NCBI GenBank assembly: GCA_937132145.1
Contig: CAKZNY010000173.1
Span: 1 to 19,035, forward strand
Direction of reading: 5' to 3'
DNA length: 19,035 nucleotides
Source: an uncultured Paracoccaceae bacterium
Lineage (GTDB): Bacteria; Pseudomonadota; Alphaproteobacteria; Rhodobacterales; Rhodobacteraceae
Below, one piece after another: positions 17,201-19,035 of this stretch (position 1 is its first letter; every line of letters begins with the position of its first letter). The translations under genes were made by a program, and so were the position numbers. The notes under the pieces are model-generated. The model ran no database searches. It was not told the origin of the DNA and saw nothing but the letters and a program-made list of their open reading frames with translations.

Positions 17201-17994
17201 AACGTGGTTTTTTCCTGCCCGTTGTGGCCTTTGCCGGGTTCCTGTTTCTGTATATCCCCATCGTGTCGCTGGTGATCTTCAGCTTCAATAAATCCAAGCT
17301 GGTGACGGTGTGGGGCGGGTGGTCCACGAAATGGTATGTGGAGCTGCTGAACGACCCGCAAATCCTCGGCGCGGCATGGATCAGCCTGAAAATCGGCGTG
17401 GTCAGCGCGACTTTGGCCACGATCCTTGGCACCATCGCCGCCATTGTTCTGACCCGTTTTGGGCGTGTACGCGGGCGCGGCTTGCTTATCGGTATGGTCA
17501 CCGCGCCACTTGTCATGCCCGAGGTTATCACCGGCCTGTCGCTGTTGCTTTTGTTTATCTCGATGGAGGCCATGTTCGGGTGGCCCGCAGGCCGTGGTAT
17601 ATTAACAATCATCATCGCCCACACCACGTTTAGCATGGCTTATGTCGCCGTTGTTGTGCAATCACGGCTGGTCGATATGGACGACGCCATCGAGGAGGCG
17701 GCCTCGGATCTGGGTGCAAAACCCATGCGCGTGTTCTTCGATATAACCCTGCCCATGATCGCGCCCTCGCTAATTTCAGGCTGGCTTTTGTCCTTCACTT
17801 TGTCGCTCGACGATCTGGTGATTGCCAGCTTTGTTAGTGGTCCGGGGGCCAGCACATTGCCGATTGTGATCTTCTCTAAAGTGCGGCTAGGGGTGACGCC
17901 GGAAATCAACGCGCTAGCAACTTTGATCGTTGTCGTGGTAGCCATAGGTATATCTATCGCGTGGTTCTTGATGCGCAAAAAGGTGAAAACATGA
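17197..17994 (+). CDS. potI: Polyamine ABC transporter permease, PotI type
   Basis: A 265-residue inner-membrane permease and partner of PotH. The N-terminus 'MKRGFFLPVVAFAGFLFLYIPIVSLVIFSFN' is the first helix typical of PotI/PotC. About five further helices follow, and the coupling loop reads 'EEAASDLGAKPMRVFFDITLPM'. I start at ATG 17197, which overlaps the potH stop as ATGA. An in-frame upstream ATG at 17074 lies inside potH and would add 41 non-hydrophobic residues not seen in the family. The stop overlaps the agmatinase start in another ATGA. Confidence 0.92.
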   Translation: MKRGFFLPVVAFAGFLFLYIPIVSLVIFSFNKSKLVTVWGGWSTKWYVELLNDPQILGAAWISLKIGVVSATLATILGTIAAIVLTRFGRVRGRGLLIGMVTAPLVMPEVITGLSLLLLFISMEAMFGWPAGRGILTIIIAHTTFSMAYVAVVVQSRLVDMDDAIEEAASDLGAKPMRVFFDITLPMIAPSLISGWLLSFTLSLDDLVIASFVSGPGASTLPIVIFSKVRLGVTPEINALATLIVVVVAIGISIAWFLMRKKVKT

Positions 17995-18953
17995 GCAAGG
18001 GCGATCAGGCGTTTCGCGCCAAAGGTAATAACGAGCGTTGGGCCGAAATGACCTACGGCGGGGCGCTCAGCTTCCTGCGCCGCCGCTATTCTCGCGACCT
18101 TGCGGGCGTGGATGTGGTGGTTAGCGGCGTGCCTTATGACGGCTCTGTTACCAATCGTTCCGGCTGTCGTCTTGGTCCGCGCGCCATCCGCGAGGCGTCA
18201 GTGCAACTGGCGGAACTTTCCGCGTTTCCCTTCGGGTTTGATCCGTTCGAAACCCTGTCGGTGATCGACTGGGGTGATTGCATGATAGACCCGCACCAGC
18301 CCGAAACCGTGCCCGTGGACATCCAAGCGCATGCCGCCGGGATCATCAAAAGCGGTGCTAAAATGTTAACCTTTGGCGGGGATCATTTCGTCGCCTACCC
18401 GTTGCTGAAAGCCCACGCCGAGAAATACGGCCCTGTCACGCTGATCCAGTTCGATGCGCATTGCGATACATGGGAGGATCACGGAGGACTGGACCACGGC
18501 ACCATGTTTGCACGCGCCGCCGCCGAGGGTATCATCGATGTGACCAAATCCACCCAGATCGGGTTGCGGACATATAACGACAGTGACCACGGTTTTGAAA
18601 TTCTGACCGCTCCGTGGGTGCATCGCAACGGCATTGATGCGGCGCTGGAAATCATCACCGCGCGGGCGGGGGACACGCCGGTTTATATCTCGTTTGACGT
18701 TGACGGGCTTGATCCGGCTTTTGCGCCGGGTACCGGCACGCCTGTTGCGGGTGGTTTGGCCAGTTGGCAGGCGCTTGAATTGATCCGCGGATTGGGGTCG
18801 CTAAATTTGATCGGCATGGATGTGGTCGAGGTGTCCCCCCCCTACGACCACGCCGAAATCACCGCCTTGGCCGCTGCAACTGTTGCTCATGACTGGTTGT
18901 GCCTGTTAGCGCAGAAAAAAGGCGCAAAAGGCGTTGAGGTCGGGCGGCTTTAG
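17991..18953 (+). CDS. speB: Agmatinase (ureohydrolase family)
   Basis: A 320-residue binuclear manganese hydrolase that splits agmatine into putrescine and urea in the cytosol. Metal ligands fall at the family positions: His132 in 'FGGDHF', Asp155/His157/Asp159 in 'FDAHCD', and Asp236/Asp238 in 'SFDVDGLD', followed by the 'APGTGTP' loop. 'GVPYDGSVTNRSGCRLGP' near 46-63 is the usual N-terminal loop. Agmatinase is favoured over arginase by this pattern and by the polyamine genes around it. Guanidinobutyrase or another guanidino-acid ureohydrolase of the same family remains possible. I start at ATG 17991, which overlaps the potI stop as ATGA. It is the fifth gene of the transport operon, so the imported substrate may include agmatine. 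Confidence 0.87.
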   Translation: MSKGDQAFRAKGNNERWAEMTYGGALSFLRRRYSRDLAGVDVVVSGVPYDGSVTNRSGCRLGPRAIREASVQLAELSAFPFGFDPFETLSVIDWGDCMIDPHQPETVPVDIQAHAAGIIKSGAKMLTFGGDHFVAYPLLKAHAEKYGPVTLIQFDAHCDTWEDHGGLDHGTMFARAAAEGIIDVTKSTQIGLRTYNDSDHGFEILTAPWVHRNGIDAALEIITARAGDTPVYISFDVDGLDPAFAPGTGTPVAGGLASWQALELIRGLGSLNLIGMDVVEVSPPYDHAEITALAAATVAHDWLCLLAQKKGAKGVEVGRL

Positions 18954-18963
18954 AGGAAAAACC

Positions 18964-19035
18964 ATGGTTCGTAAATCACAAGAATACATCTCGCGCTTCC
19001 CCGAGGCCACGCAAGAATGGCTGGATGGCCGCCGC
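18964..19035 (+). CDS. Start of a probable second glutamine-synthetase-like ligase, cut by the window edge
   Basis: An open frame of 24 codons begins at ATG 18964, only 10 bases after the agmatinase stop, with AGAGGA 6 bases ahead of it. The readable N-terminus (MVRKSQEYISRFPEATQEWL, then DGRR) resembles the start of alphaproteobacterial glutamine-synthetase-family proteins that begin with a short helix and an '...LxGRR' turn before the beta-Grasp domain. If so, the cluster would hold two such ligases. Real gene status is likely from position and ribosome site; the product name is a guess from 24 residues. Confidence 0.5.
   Translation, partial: MVRKSQEYISRFPEATQEWLDGRR

Overview
The window looks like a piece of an alphaproteobacterial chromosome, most likely a marine Rhodobacteraceae (Roseobacter-group) organism. 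The base composition is moderately GC-rich. The gene set fits that group: a SoeABC-type sulfite dehydrogenase, a TauA-like binding protein, a Pot-type polyamine transporter with glutamine-synthetase-like ligases, and a Rhodobacteraceae-style HNH protein. The assignment rests on remembered family patterns, not on a search.

Layout. Bases 1-877 (minus) hold the 5' part of a short MetE-like methyltransferase that runs off the left edge. It is divergent from parC (topoisomerase IV subunit A, 1013-3268), which is followed after 3 bases by a short-chain dehydrogenase (3272-4036). A gene for an HNH-family protein (4090-5009) is split by a single-base frameshift. A repeat-rich 97-base gap leads into an acyl-CoA ligase (5107-6723), which ends at a strong bidirectional terminator (6738-6769).

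The block 12376-6792 is all on the minus strand. It starts with a TauA-like periplasmic binding protein, followed by a tightly coupled three-gene operon read as soeA-soeB-soeC: a Mo-bisMGD catalytic subunit without a Tat signal, a four-cluster ferredoxin subunit, and a DmsC-type eight-helix anchor. Together these would oxidise sulfite in the cytoplasm and pass electrons to the quinone pool. The binding protein could supply an organosulfonate that releases sulfite, but no permease or ATPase genes lie with it.

Bases 12543-19035 (plus) form a polyamine uptake and catabolism cluster. It holds a gamma-glutamylpolyamine synthetase of the glutamine-synthetase family, a PotFGHI-type ABC transporter, agmatinase, and the first 24 codons of what is probably a second glutamine-synthetase-like ligase. 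Four-base ATGA overlaps join potG-potH, potH-potI and potI-speB, and a stable hairpin separates potF from potG. The cluster could import polyamines or agmatine, convert agmatine to putrescine plus urea, and glutamylate the product for catabolism.

Most of this is conventional. I see no CRISPR array, transposase, phage gene, tRNA or rRNA, and no strong candidate for an undescribed system. The points most worth a second look are the split HNH gene, the sulfite dehydrogenase next to a stand-alone TauA-like protein, the paired repeats at 5017-5091, and agmatinase built into a transporter operon.
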